Made by a program: the position numbers and the translations under genes. The notes under the pieces were generated by a model. The model ran no database searches. It worked only from the letters and a program-made list of their open reading frames with translations, and was not told the DNA's origin. Positions 1 to 8,910 of a stretch of 64,000 nt of DNA are shown here, piece by piece. The DNA comes from CAVSRC01 sp963762605 (GTDB lineage Bacteria > Pseudomonadota > Alphaproteobacteria > Rhizobiales > Kaistiaceae). Position 1 is the first letter of the stretch, and every line of letters begins with the position of its first letter. Location of the stretch: NCBI GenBank assembly GCA_963762605.1, contig CAVXLJ010000031.1, forward strand, positions 111,839 to 175,838. Direction: 5' to 3'.

Positions 1-1
1 C

Positions 2-64
2 GACGACTTCGCCCCCGTCGAATATCTGAAGGCGATTGCGCGCCATAACGAGAAGCAACCATGA
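2..64 (+). CDS. C-terminal tail of a spermidine synthase-like protein (partial)
   Basis: The first bases encode the last 20 residues of a protein that begins before the window and ends DDFAPVEYLKAI...KQP. A tail of the type 'DDFAPVEYL' is common at the end of spermidine synthase-like methyltransferase-fold domains. Its TGA overlaps the ATG of the next gene (ATGA), so the two are probably translationally coupled. The assignment rests on 20 residues plus the neighbour. Confidence 0.55.
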   Translation, partial: DDFAPVEYLKAIARHNEKQP

Positions 65-726
65 AGGACGATGCAACGGCTGGCGCGCCGCACGGATCCC
101 TGTGGCGGCGATTCGCCGTCGGCCCCGGCCTGGCACTGCTCGTCGCCGGCGATGTCGCGACGCTCGGCTTCATCACCCTCGGCTTCGAGATGGTGGCCAG
201 CCGCATACTCACCCCGCTGTTCGGCAGCGGCATCTATACCTGGGCGACGATCATCTCGATCGTGGTCGCGGGCCTGATGGCCGGCTACTTCATCGGCGGC
301 GTGGTCGCCGATCGCCATCCGACCTTCGGCGTCGCTGCGCTGATCAAGGCCGCTGGCGCCCTCTATCTGCTCGTCGTCTTCGCCATGACCGCCGGCGGGC
401 TCGGCCGGGTCATCGACGCTGTGCCGGACGAAATCGCCGCGCTGTTTACGAGCGGCATCATCGTGTGCTTCCCGCCGATGCTGGTGCTCGGCATGTATTC
501 GCCACTGGCCGTGCGACTGATCCTCGGCGACCCGCGCGATGCCGGCAAGGTATCCGGCGGGCTGTTCGCCATCTCCTCGCTCGGCAATATCGTCGGCATC
601 ATCATCACCACCTTTGTGCTGATCCCGAGCATCGGCACGCGCGCCATCACGCTCGCCTTTGCCGCCTTCCTGATCGTCTCGGCGATGGCATCGGTGGTGG
701 CGCGCGCAAACCGCGAGCGGTCTTGA
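61..726 (+). CDS. Membrane half of a fused MFS/spermidine synthase-type protein, encoded separately
   Basis: 221 aa integral membrane protein with about six hydrophobic segments. It has the signature region 'GFEMVASRILTPLFGSGIYTW' and 'MYSPLAVRLIL...GKVSGGLFAISSLGNIVGI', which is typical of the membrane domain found in long bacterial spermidine synthase-like proteins. In many bacteria this domain is fused to the catalytic domain. Here the preceding gene ends with a spermidine synthase-like tail and overlaps this start by 4 bp, so the two halves appear to be separate polypeptides. The substrate is unknown. A Rossmann SAM-binding domain is absent from this polypeptide, so it cannot catalyse polyamine synthesis alone. 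Confidence 0.75.
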   Translation: MKDDATAGAPHGSLWRRFAVGPGLALLVAGDVATLGFITLGFEMVASRILTPLFGSGIYTWATIISIVVAGLMAGYFIGGVVADRHPTFGVAALIKAAGALYLLVVFAMTAGGLGRVIDAVPDEIAALFTSGIIVCFPPMLVLGMYSPLAVRLILGDPRDAGKVSGGLFAISSLGNIVGIIITTFVLIPSIGTRAITLAFAAFLIVSAMASVVARANRERS

Positions 727-765
727 CGCTCTGCCACAACCCATTGCGATTGCAGGAATTTTTCG

Positions 766-1341
766 CTATTGCGACTGGAACGCGCCGCCGCCTTCGGGAA
801 GAATCTCGGCGGCCATCAGGCCCTTGGAACCGTCACCGTAGCGCACCAGCACGACCTGGCCAGGCCTGAGCTCGGTCATGCCGAAGCGGCGCAGCGTCTC
901 CATATGCACGAAGATGTCCTCGGTGCCCTCGCCGCGCGTCAGGAAGCCGTAGCCGCGCACGCGATTGAACCACTTCACCGTGACCCGTTCGAGCCCGCTG
1001 GTCGGCACCACCGTCGTGTGGGTCTTTGCCGGCGCCATCTGCGGCGGGCGCACGGCGGTCGACTCGTCCATGCTGGTAACGCGAAATGCCTGACGCCCTT
1101 TCGGCCGCTCGAGCACCTCGCAGACGACGCGGGCGCCTTCATAGGCTGTCTGGAAATTTGAACGGCGCAGGCAGGTCACGTGCAGCAGGACGTCGGCGCC
1201 GCCGTCGTCAGCGACAACGAAGCCGTAGCCCTTGGAGGCATCGAACCACTTGATGACCCCGGCAACCTCGCTCAGGTCGACGGGAACCTCCTCGCCAACC
1301 GTAACGCCTGTCGGAAGCTCAGGAGAAACCTTTGCCCCCAT
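766..1341 (-). CDS. Cold shock protein with two CSD domains
   Basis: Encodes two OB-fold cold shock domains in about 191 aa. The first contains IKWFDASKGYGFVV (RNP1) and VLLHVT (RNP2). The second, near the C-terminus, contains VKWFNRVRGYGFLT and DIFVHM. Single-domain CspA proteins are about 70 aa, and this long double form is common in Hyphomicrobiales. It should bind single-stranded RNA or DNA as a chaperone or anti-terminator. I chose the ATG at 1341 (MGAKVSPE) over a TTG 18 bp upstream because a G-rich Shine-Dalgarno-like stretch precedes it. It is transcribed divergently from the glyoxalase gene. Confidence 0.88.
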   Translation of the reverse strand: MGAKVSPELPTGVTVGEEVPVDLSEVAGVIKWFDASKGYGFVVADDGGADVLLHVTCLRRSNFQTAYEGARVVCEVLERPKGRQAFRVTSMDESTAVRPPQMAPAKTHTTVVPTSGLERVTVKWFNRVRGYGFLTRGEGTEDIFVHMETLRRFGMTELRPGQVVLVRYGDGSKGLMAAEILPEGGGAFQSQ

Positions 1342-1562
1342 TGACCCCGCCCTTATCAACGCTCCGTATATTCGGCTGGCCTCGCCGAATCTCTATTTGA
1401 GCATAGCACCCGATGGCAGAGTGACCAGCCCCCTTTTGGCATTCTGTGCTTTGCGTGCACAGCATGTGTGTCTGACGTCACACTCTCTGGCGCGTTGCCT
1501 TTCGCATCAGCAGGATTAGGCTCGGCCCCGAAACGCCCCGATGTACAGAACGGAACAGTTTG

Positions 1563-1982
1563 ATGAAATATCTGCACACCATGGTCCGCGTCAGTGATGT
1601 GGAAAAGTCGCTGCATTTCTACCGCGATCTCCTCGGCCTCAAGGAGGTGAGGCGCAGCGACAACGAGAAGGGGCGCTATACGCTCATCTTCCTGGCCGCC
1701 CCCGGTCAGGAGGAGACGCCCATCGAGCTGACCCACAACTGGGACCCGGAGATCTATACCGGCGGGCGCAATTTCGGCCACCTCGCCTACGAGGTCGACG
1801 ACATCTACGCCTTCTGCGACCGGATGATGAAGGCCGGCGTCACCATCAACCGGCCGCCGCGCGACGGCCGCATGGCCTTCGTCCGCTCGCCCGACTTGAT
1901 TTCCATCGAGATCCTGCAGAAGGGCGCCGCCCTGCCACCGCAGGAGCCTTGGTCGTCCATGCCCAATACCGGCGTCTGGTAG
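1563..1982 (+). CDS. gloA: Lactoylglutathione lyase (glyoxalase I)
   Basis: 139 aa, the usual length for the single-domain Ni/Zn glyoxalase I, which converts the methylglyoxal-glutathione hemithioacetal to S-lactoylglutathione. The four expected metal ligands are visible: His5 (KYLHTMVRV), Glu55 (PIELTHNW), His73 (FGHLAYEV) and Glu116 (ISIEILQK). The ATG at 1563 is preferred over the adjoining TTG at 1560. The gene is followed by a strong GC hairpin and then tRNA-Glu. Confidence 0.93.
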   Translation: MKYLHTMVRVSDVEKSLHFYRDLLGLKEVRRSDNEKGRYTLIFLAAPGQEETPIELTHNWDPEIYTGGRNFGHLAYEVDDIYAFCDRMMKAGVTINRPPRDGRMAFVRSPDLISIEILQKGAALPPQEPWSSMPNTGVW

Positions 1983-1995
1983 CCAGGAACAGGTT

Positions 1996-2018
1996 GCGGG
2001 CCCCTTGTCGGGGCCCGC
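1996..2018 (+). terminator. GC-rich hairpin after gloA
   Basis: A perfect 9-bp stem (GCGGGCCCC / GGGGCCCGC) with a 5-base loop lies 14 bp after the gloA stop. There is no T-tract, so termination efficiency is uncertain. Confidence 0.45.
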
Positions 2019-2043
2019 CAAACCCCGTAGAAACCGCGGGTCC

Positions 2044-2119
2044 GCGCCCTTCGTCTAGCGGTCCAGGACGCCGCCCTTTCACGGCGGTAACACGGGTTCG
2101 ATTCCCGTAGGGCGCGCCA
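2044..2119 (+). tRNA. tRNA-Glu (anticodon TTC)
   Basis: 76-nt cloverleaf with acceptor pairs GCGCCCT/AGGGCGC, discriminator G and encoded CCA. The anticodon stem is CCGCC/GGCGG around the loop CTTTCAC, with TTC at 2078-2080. The T-loop is GGTTCGATTCC. The tRNA 3' end is the attachment site of the island that follows, and the gene remains complete because the island carries the same 17 bases. Confidence 0.97.
2103..2119 (+). repeat. attL, 17-bp direct repeat in the tRNA-Glu 3' end
   Basis: TCCCGTAGGGCGCGCCA, the 3' T-arm, acceptor and CCA of tRNA-Glu. It is identical to 13941-13957. Confidence 0.88.
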
Positions 2120-2574
2120 TTTTTTGCGTTTTTTTTTTTTATTTGGTGAGGGTGTGTTAGCTTGAAGGTAAGAAAAGCGAGCGGTTGGCTGAGAAGGCTT
2201 GTGATGCTTGAGAATTCCCGGAGTTCCTCAAGGGAAACGTCTCGATGTTGGCCTTCACGAGATCAAGTTTTTGCGCCGGAGATCGAGAGGGTTTCCGTTG
2301 CGAAGCTTGATGCCTTGCTGCCTGACAGGCGAGGAGAACCGGGCTATGTCCACCTCATTGCGGCAGATGGGTGGCGTACGAACGCGACGTACGCAGGAAC
2401 AATACGAAGGTACGCCAAGCCTCGCAGCGCAAGAGGTCGGCTGTCCAGAGAGCATGCTGACCGCCGGGACTGACGGCACGACAGCCGCGGCGAGAGAGGT
2501 CGGGCTCGTGCATCAGTGGTCTCTTGGCTCGCTCAGTCTTGGCCTCTACGTGGGTCATCGTCGCTCCGCGTCTA
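2120..2574. other. Left end of island, no recognisable gene
   Basis: 455 bp between the tRNA and the helicase remnant. It begins with an extreme T-rich run (2120-2142) that could terminate tRNA transcription. Several short ORFs occur on both strands, but none shows a recognisable domain or convincing ribosome binding site. One plus-strand frame near 2260-2360 reads as a plausible protein fragment (PEIERVSVAKLDALLPDRRGEPG) without a match I can name. Confidence 0.5.
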
Positions 2575-5216
2575 TCAAGGGCGTTTCACCAGGTAGGACT
2601 TCGCCGCCTGCCGCGAGCGCTCTACGACGTACTCGATCCCGATGGACGCAAGCTCCTCGAAGACCTTGCGCTTCTTTTTCAACTGTCCTTCAACGCTCTC
2701 TTCTCGCGGTCTGTGAGTTCGAGGTCGGCAGCGATCTCATTGACCGTCACTTCCGGGGGGCCGGTTGCGCATGTGCGCGATGACTGCTGCTGACACGCTT
2801 CTCCGGCCGCCGTCTTGGCGGTCATCGAGCCATCAAGCTGGTACTTCCACGGCTCGATCACGACGCCCGGAAGCCGGTCATGGATGTGCTGCTCAATGGT
2901 CCTGCCCGACCTGCCGTCAGGGAGCGTAGGTAGACGTGGCAGGCTCGCAGTTGCTCTCGGCATCGCACATGTTGCGACTGCGGGGGCGACCAGGGCCTGA
3001 AGCACTTGCGCGGCCATGACCGGGTCTCCAGACTGTGCTTGATGTCCTTCGCGTCAGCCGACTTGAACACTCGTCGGGCTGCTTCCCACGCAGCGCGAAG
3101 TACAGCGCCGTGGACCACGTCGGGTCCCGGTAGCTCAACCGAACAGAACGGCCTTGTTGCAGGCTCGGAAGTGTTCAGGCCATCAAGCGCACCCCAATGG
3201 CCCGTTACGCAGTTCTCCTCGGGAAGGTTGAGCTGTGCCACGTCCTCGGTGCCCTTGTGGGTCACTACCAGCCACGGTCGCCGGGCTCACTGGACGACCT
3301 GACGAACTCGCTCAGACGCTTGAGGCGGCTGCGCCTTCGATGTCATGACCTGCTTGCCGACGCCGTTCGACCTCAGGACCTTGATGGTCAGGTTTCGGTA
3401 GTTGCGGACGCGAGGGAGCGGCACGATCCGGGCTCCGGCCGCGTCGAGCAGCACGTCCTGATGGGCTGTTGCATCGAGCACCACAGGACACCATAGGTCG
3501 GGCAACAGCGTACGGGCACTGATGATCCCCGGATTGCACCTCAGGCGCGAAGATGGCCCAGTTGCGGAAACAGCTCGATCACAGACCGGAGCGTTGCCTC
3601 AACCTCCGACAACTCGGCCTTCCGTTGCTCAGCGTCATTCCAGTCCGGCCGGCGATCCTTTCGCTTCGCCACCTTCAGGTCCGCCAAGAGGTTCTCGAAG
3701 GTGGTTGGCAGGGTCTCCAGGAAGGGGACCCCACGCGGGAGAACGTCCCACAGGCCCCATGCTTCCTTGTCGCGGTTGCGCAACGTGGCGACCAGAGCCT
3801 CGAAGGCTGTCGAGGGTTTCCCACGCTGTCTTGTGACTGTCCCGAACCGCTCCGGTATTGCGCCCATCAGGGTGAGCAGCGAACGCTCGGTGATCGCGTT
3901 GAACTCGACGGCGTTGGCGAGCGCCTCGTCTATGATGGTCAGTTGGCGGCGACCACCGGCCCACTTCGAGTATGCCTCCAGCAAGGACACCCGCCGATCA
4001 TCAGGTCCGACCAGCGCGGCATGCGTGATGACGAGGACGGAGTGCCTCGTGGGCCTCCTCCAGCGAGACCGAGTTCTCCGAGTGTCGGGTGATCGCAGCC
4101 TCGAAGCCGGCATGTTCGTTGATCTGGGTGACCGCCTCCTCGCACTGCTTGATCGTCCGGCAGGCGAACAGTCCGCCGAACCCGAAAGAGGGCCGTGCCC
4201 GCGCCATCAAACCGAGAAAGACATGGGCTCCGATGGTCTTGCCGACCCCCATCTCGGGGGCAAGAACGAGCCAACTCGGACGGCCGATGACCACACGGTT
4301 GGGTGAGAGGTTCTCGCGGATGGCATCCATGTAGGTCTGCGCCATCCGGTACCAGACCTTGCGGAGCGCATCGCTGCTCTGGTTGCCGGTGCGCCTCCAC
4401 TGGATCTCCATCGCGGCGACGAAAGTCAGGGCAATCGGGTCAATCGTCGTGTCGCTCACGGGGCTTTCCACCGTGCATCGCCACTGGCGCTCCCGATGGG
4501 CCGCCAGAAGGTCCTCGATGTGGTCCTGAAGGAGGAAGTCGGCGGCTGTCTCTGCCGCCTTCCCCAACTCCCTGAGAACCCGTCCCTCCGACGCCGGGAA
4601 CGACCGGAGACCGTCTCCTTGGGCAGAGCCGGGATCGGTGAAGTGGGTCGGCCAACGCTTCACCTCGCCGCCCCCCATGCGGCTCAGGAGCTTGGCGATC
4701 TGTACCCGTCGATACTCGACCTTGCCCTGTTGGGGGTCATCCTCGTGGCACATAGCGACCCCGAGGATGGCACTCAGGATCACCTCAGGGGACACATCAC
4801 GCTTCCTCAGCCGGCCCCAGACGGAGCGAGCCTTGTCCTTGGTAGACACGCCACGGAGATTGCGCGGCGGTATGACCGACCCGGCGCTGGCCTTGAGACC
4901 CTCGAGCACGCTTGAGGGCCAACGCCACGAAGGGAGCGTTCGTGTTCGCCTTGATCCATGCAGCGGCAGTGTCGCGATAGGGCTTGAGCCTCGGGGCCCT
5001 GTAGGACGCCTTGAGGGGGTCACCGTGGCGGCGGTAATGCTCCAGGTGCTTGCGACAGAAGCGCCCCAGCCCTTTGCCGGAGGTGTTGCCGGGAGGTTCG
5101 GGACAGCCGAAGACCCAGCAGTGGGTGCGACGGTCGGAGCGAGTGTCGTTGAGGCGGTTTTCTGAGGTCACGGAGGCGCTTGTAGATCGATATCGGCAAT
5201 GCGGCGACAGGTCCAA
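2575..5216 (-). pseudogene. Decayed helicase-like ATPase with N-terminal Cys/His finger
   Basis: Read right to left, a single ancestral protein of roughly 850-900 aa can be pieced together across at least four frame changes (near 4910, 4050-4110, 3520-3540 and 2700). The N-terminus has a probable zinc finger (C-WVFGC ... FCRKHLEHYRRHGDP). The middle has a P-loop in LVLAPEMGVGKT (about 4235-4265) and a Walker B-like LTIIDEAL (about 3921-3945). The C-terminus ends ASIGIEYVVERSRQAAKSYL. The order P-loop, DE-box and large C-terminal part suggests an SF2-like helicase or a phage/plasmid replication ATPase, but the exact family is not clear. A possible extra N-terminal piece lies at 5216-5280 in another frame. 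It is divergent from the Nmad3 gene. Confidence 0.6.
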
Positions 5217-5454
5217 AGTTTGACCACCGCCTCCGGGGTGTCCCAGACCGACGGCGAGATGATCGGGCTGACAGGGTCAATGAATGGGGGCAGTGCCCTA
5301 TAAGCCTTATAGAGGAGTGCCCCCGTTACGGTGGGATGAGCCATCGGTGGAAATCACCCGCATGGTCGACGGCTTGATGGCCTGCGCATGCCACAGGTCA
5401 AGGTGGCGCTACGGGGGCCGTAGCAGAGTAGTCAGGATAAAGGGGCAGCCAGAA

Positions 5455-6192
5455 ATGGTGACGCGCGTCATCCTCTCCCGGAAGGGCTTCGACGCAGCCA
5501 ACGGTGGGGCGCCAAGCCCAATTCTGCCCGATGGCAGGATCGTCTCCATGCCCATTCCGGTGCGGCACGGGCATATGAACTTCGGCGATGTCGTTGTGAA
5601 CGGCGTACAGATCGGACCTCTTGTCGAAGAGATCACCGGCGGTCGCTACACCGGTAATAGCCGCTGTCATCCTGACCCCGTCCTGGAGGGCCCAGTAAAG
5701 GGGCTCGGACAAGTAAATGCCGCTGAGGGCCATCTGAAGCGTCAGGGCGTCAGCGAGGGCGATCTGTTCCTGTTCTACGGCTGGTTCCGACACCTACGTG
5801 AGCGAGGACCAGGCTTTCATGCCTTGTTTGGATGGCTCGTTGTCGACACGGTTCACGAGCAGCCGTTCCCCCAGCGGTTGGCCGGGCATCCTCACGCCGA
5901 CCCGTCCCACCAATGGCCCGACAACAATACGATCTACGAGGGCACGGACGCCGGGCTGTTCAGGCATTGGTCGCCAGACCTTCAGTTGACCGCAACCGGC
6001 GCCTCACGTTCAGTCTGGAGGCTCCCCGCTTGTTTCAAGGGGTGCGGCCTTTCGTATCATGACAACCCATCGCGATGGACGCTGGACGACCAAGGGGTCC
6101 TCTTGCGAACCGTTGGGCGAGGTCAGGAGTTCGTCACCCAGTCGCCGGCTGTGGTTGACTGGGCGCTGAACGTCGTGGAGGGGCATCGATGA
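5455..6192 (+). CDS. Nucleotide modification associated domain 3 (Nmad3) protein
   Basis: 245 aa. The start ATG at 5455 is preceded by AAGGGG at a good distance. The fold signature begins at once: TRVILSRKGFDAANGGAPSPI, then FGDVVVNG, CHPDPV, GLGQVNAAEGHLKRQGVSEGDLFLF, YGWFR and HALFGWLVVD. This matches my memory of the Nmad3 family. Comparative genomics (Iyer, Burroughs, Aravind and colleagues) linked that family to systems making or processing modified bases in phages and bacteria. The biochemical activity is not known to me. Its TGA overlaps the next ATG (ATGA), so it is coupled to the Nmad2 gene. It appears intact, unlike most island genes. The longer reading from 5284 is disfavoured because homology starts at 5455. 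Confidence 0.75.
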   Translation: MVTRVILSRKGFDAANGGAPSPILPDGRIVSMPIPVRHGHMNFGDVVVNGVQIGPLVEEITGGRYTGNSRCHPDPVLEGPVKGLGQVNAAEGHLKRQGVSEGDLFLFYGWFRHLRERGPGFHALFGWLVVDTVHEQPFPQRLAGHPHADPSHQWPDNNTIYEGTDAGLFRHWSPDLQLTATGASRSVWRLPACFKGCGLSYHDNPSRWTLDDQGVLLRTVGRGQEFVTQSPAVVDWALNVVEGHR

Positions 6193-6753
6193 CACGGATT
6201 TACCGATACGTCGTCCGGTATGATCACGGTGTTGCCCCCTGCGTCCAAGCGGGCCTCTGCTCTTTGGCCATCTGCAAGCCTGCAATTCGTCGGACTGCTC
6301 GGGAGGGCGATTTAATACTGGGCTTCGCTTCCGTGGCCCAAGCGCACGAAGCTGGCCGACTTCTCTTCGCCATGATTGTTGGCGCAAAGCTGCGCTTGGA
6401 GGACTACATGGACCTTCACCCTGATCAGGCGTGATGCGATCTACGACCCTGACGGGAGCCACCGTGTCGATGATGATCATTTCGACATGCATGGCGACGC
6501 CAGCGACCAAGCTAAGGATTGGCGCGGATGCAACGCCCTTCTTGGGGACCGGTATTGGTACTTCGGAAGCGATCCCCGGCGGTTGCCTCCGGAGTTGGAG
6601 CATCTTGTTTACGCCAGGCGCGGCCACAAGCTCCGGGACGCACGACCATCGGACTGCAACGACGTTGTGCGCTGGCTGGATGAAGTGAAAGCCGGATCTA
6701 CCAGACGACAACGATCAAGCCGCTCAAGTGGGCGTCTTGGTGCCTGCAAGTAA
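6189..6753 (+). pseudogene. Nmad2-like protein split by a frameshift
   Basis: The first frame (6189-6434, 81 aa) starts MTRIYRYVVRYDHGVAPC and contains LATCKP-like 'SLAICKPAIR' and 'GDLILGFAS'. These are features I associate with nucleotide modification associated domain 2. Homology continues in another frame from about 6430 to the TAA at 6753 (DAIYDPDGSHRVDDDHF ... DRYWYFGS ... YARRGHK ... VVRWLDEV), giving an expected product of about 187 aa. One base change around 6425-6435 would restore it. The cause could be decay, a sequencing indel or, less likely, programmed frameshifting. It is coupled by a 4-bp overlap to the intact Nmad3 gene. Confidence 0.68.
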
Positions 6754-6892
6754 GGGCGCGTGACGGCCTTCCGGTCGCGTCCAGTGGGCCTATTGCAAGC
6801 GTGTGACACCAGCGACGGCGGCGGTGTTGGCTGCAATAAACGCTGTACCCGTCCGTCTGCTTGCCGCAGCCGGGCACTCTACAAGTCCTCAT
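6598..6892 (-). pseudogene. Small Cys/His zinc-finger protein remnant
   Basis: The minus-strand frame beginning MRTCRVPGCGKQTDGYSVYC (start near 6892) has C-x4-C ... C-x2-H followed by QHRRRRWCH. This resembles the N-terminal finger of the ATPase remnant at 2575-5216. After about 35 residues the likely continuation (KAVTRPYLQAPRRPLERL) lies in another frame, so the gene seems frameshifted. It lies convergent with Nmad2. The function is unknown, although fingers of this shape occur in HNH-like and DNA-associated mobile-element proteins. Confidence 0.45.
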
Positions 6893-7209
6893 GGGACGCC
6901 TGATTATCGTCCCCGGGGGTAGAGGGACAGGCACGAAAAGAGATTTTCGGCGCGGCGGATTGTCAGAGGCACCTGTGGAGACCGCTACTGGAGACCGCTA
7001 CCAAGCGCGGGCTTCGGTGGGGAAGAACCGCCGTCAGCCGGTGCGAGGTGGCGAAAATGCCCAAGCGAACCGCCGCCCCCTACGGGGCAGGTCGGTCGGG
7101 GTTGGTTCTGAGTTCTCGGGGGGGGTAAATGACTGGGGATGCTCTCCTGGTTTGATCCTGCGGCAGTTGCACTCTATGGCTGGTAGCGCAACGATGGGAG
7201 CGGGCTGGC
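6893..7209. other. Island intergenic stretch with a short tandem repeat
   Basis: No convincing gene. A 12-base motif GGAGACCGCTAC is repeated in tandem at about 6977-7001. The end of the stretch supplies a G-rich ribosome binding site (GGGAGCGGG) for the YkgJ-like gene. Confidence 0.4.
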
Positions 7210-7980
7210 ATGGACTCGGGGGAACGGCGGAGGCAATCGGTGGTAGACCGGCGGCTCTTGTCCGCTGGGATCGTTACCACCAACAGCCCCAACGACTACG
7301 TTGTCGCGCTTGCCCGCGAGTTCGACCGTGCCCTGCGCCAGTCCCGCCAGTCTGGCGCGGTTGACCTGCCCCTTGGTCTCGCCTTCTCCTTCGTTACCGC
7401 CTCGGCCGACCGCGCGTGGCCTACGGCGGGCCTCGCCTGCCGCAAGGGCTGCGCGTTCTGCTGCCACCAGTGGGTGAGCGTCACTGCGCCGGAAGCCTTC
7501 TATCTCGCCAAGCGCCTCAAGCCCCGGCAGGTGGAGCGTGTCGTTGCGACAGCCGTCGACCGCAGGGAGGCGAGGTTCACCGGTCAGGGCACCTTTCGCT
7601 CGCCCTGCCCGCTGCTCCGCGATGACGCCTGCACCGCCTACGATGCCCGCCCGCTGGTCTGCCGGATGGCGGTCTCGACCACGCTCGAGACATGCCGGCG
7701 CGTCTATTGGGAGAACGCCGACGAACGAATTCCGGTGCCGCCTGTGTTCTCCGGGATGCGCTTTGTGGTGCAGATGGCGCTTGCCGCCGCACTGGTTCAC
7801 TCCGGTCTGGCGACGGCCGCCTGCGAGTTGTCTGGGGCCGTGGCGCGTGCCTCGGAGGACCCGGGTCTCGAGCGTCGATGGCTCGCCGGCGAGGATGTCT
7901 TCGCTGGACTGCCGCGCGACCCCGTCGATCCCGGCGCCAACGTCAACATTCCCGGTGTGATCGCAGCGGCCTTCCGCTAG
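7210..7980 (+). CDS. YkgJ-family cysteine-cluster protein (island copy)
   Basis: 256 aa. The cysteine cluster is clear: CRKGCAFCCHQWVSV near residue 76, then CPLLRDDACTAYDARPLVCR near residues 132-151. This is the C-x3-C-x2-CC...C...C pattern of the YkgJ (UPF0153) family, thought to bind zinc or iron-sulfur and of unknown function. The ATG at 7210 has a good ribosome binding site. A later start is possible because homology begins after about residue 25. It is one of the few intact genes in the island. A different, shorter YkgJ protein is encoded in the chromosome at 28528. Confidence 0.8.
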   Translation: MDSGERRRQSVVDRRLLSAGIVTTNSPNDYVVALAREFDRALRQSRQSGAVDLPLGLAFSFVTASADRAWPTAGLACRKGCAFCCHQWVSVTAPEAFYLAKRLKPRQVERVVATAVDRREARFTGQGTFRSPCPLLRDDACTAYDARPLVCRMAVSTTLETCRRVYWENADERIPVPPVFSGMRFVVQMALAAALVHSGLATAACELSGAVARASEDPGLERRWLAGEDVFAGLPRDPVDPGANVNIPGVIAAAFR

Positions 7981-8196
7981 ACACGGCCCAAAGGTGGCTT
8001 TGAGGATGGCAAGGATTTGCATGCCTGTCGGCGTCTCGATCAGGGCGGCACCCGGTTGAGCAGATGAGCCGATCATCACCGGCCGGTGCGTGCAGTGGAC
8101 GAAGGACCTATCACCGCAGGGTCTGTTCCGAAATCCCTCCTGTCAGCGGCATGTCGCAGAAGACCATTTTCCGCCGTTCGCGACGCCCTCACAACG

Positions 8197-8227
8197 GTGT
8201 TCCGTAAACAGTACCTTTTCAGAACAC
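8197..8227. promoter_or_regulatory. Inverted repeat upstream of the serine recombinase
   Basis: GTGTTC and GAACAC flank a 19-base AT-rich centre about 48 bp before the recombinase start. A related TGTTCCG occurs near 8124. The spacing would suit a recombination (res-like) site or an operator for the adjacent gene. This is inferred from position only. Confidence 0.35.
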
Positions 8228-8274
8228 TCGGCTGATCCGCTACGCTGCCGCTGTCATTGACTGCGGAGTGAGCT

Positions 8275-8910
8275 ATGAGCCGCCAAGCGAACCAAGCCGA
8301 AGCGCGTTGCCGTGTACGTGCGGGTCAGCACGGCCGAGCAGAACACCAAGAACCAGCGGCGCGAGTTGAAGGCCGCCGCAGAGCGCCACGGCTGGGAGGT
8401 CGTGAAGGTGTACGAGGATGCGGGCCTGTCAGGGGCGAAGGGCCGCGACCAGCGCCCGGGGCTCGACGCCCTCCTCAAGGCCGTCACACGCCGCGAGGTC
8501 GACTTGGTGGCTGCATGGTCCGTGGACCGCCTCGGCCGGTCCCTGACGGACCTCCTCGGCCTCCTGACCGAGCTTCATGCCAAGGGGGTTGACCTCTACC
8601 TGCACCAGCAGGGGCTCGACACGTCCACCCCGTCGGGCCGCGCCATGTTCCAGATGATGGGGGTGTTCGCGGAGTTCGAGCGGGCGATGATCAGGGAGAG
8701 GGTCATGGCGGGGCTCGCCCGGGCCGGGAGGAAGGCACCAAGCTCGGCCGGAGGCGGATCGAGGATGCCGACGCGAAGAAGGCCACGGCCATCCGGTCGG
8801 CGCTGGCTGCCAAGACGGGCATCAGGCGGATCGCCCGTGAGCTTGGGGTGGGCGTGGGCACGGTGCTGCGCATCCGCGACGAGGGCGCGGAAGGAGCCAC
8901 AGGGGCGTAG
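8275..8910 (+). pseudogene. Serine recombinase (resolvase/invertase type), two frameshifts
   Basis: The catalytic domain is well preserved: VYVRVSTAEQNTKNQ (with the nucleophile Ser), DLVAAWSVDRLGRSLTDL, STPSGRAMFQMMGVFAEFER and IRERVMAGL. A frame change near 8725-8735 leads into the C-terminal helix-turn-helix (GTKLGRRRIED ... GIRRIARELGVGVGTVLRI) ending with TAG at 8908. A second frame change just after the ATG at 8275 separates the start codon from the TAKRTKPKRVAVYVRV reading. Correcting both gives about 210 aa, the usual size of Hin/Tn3-type resolvases. A second fragment of a close relative lies at 11910-12035. Confidence 0.85.

Noticed and set aside
36..869. 277-aa His/Arg-rich open frame over the membrane protein
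   Set aside because: It is a shadow of the gene at 61-726: no ribosome binding site and a composition typical of out-of-frame GC-rich DNA.
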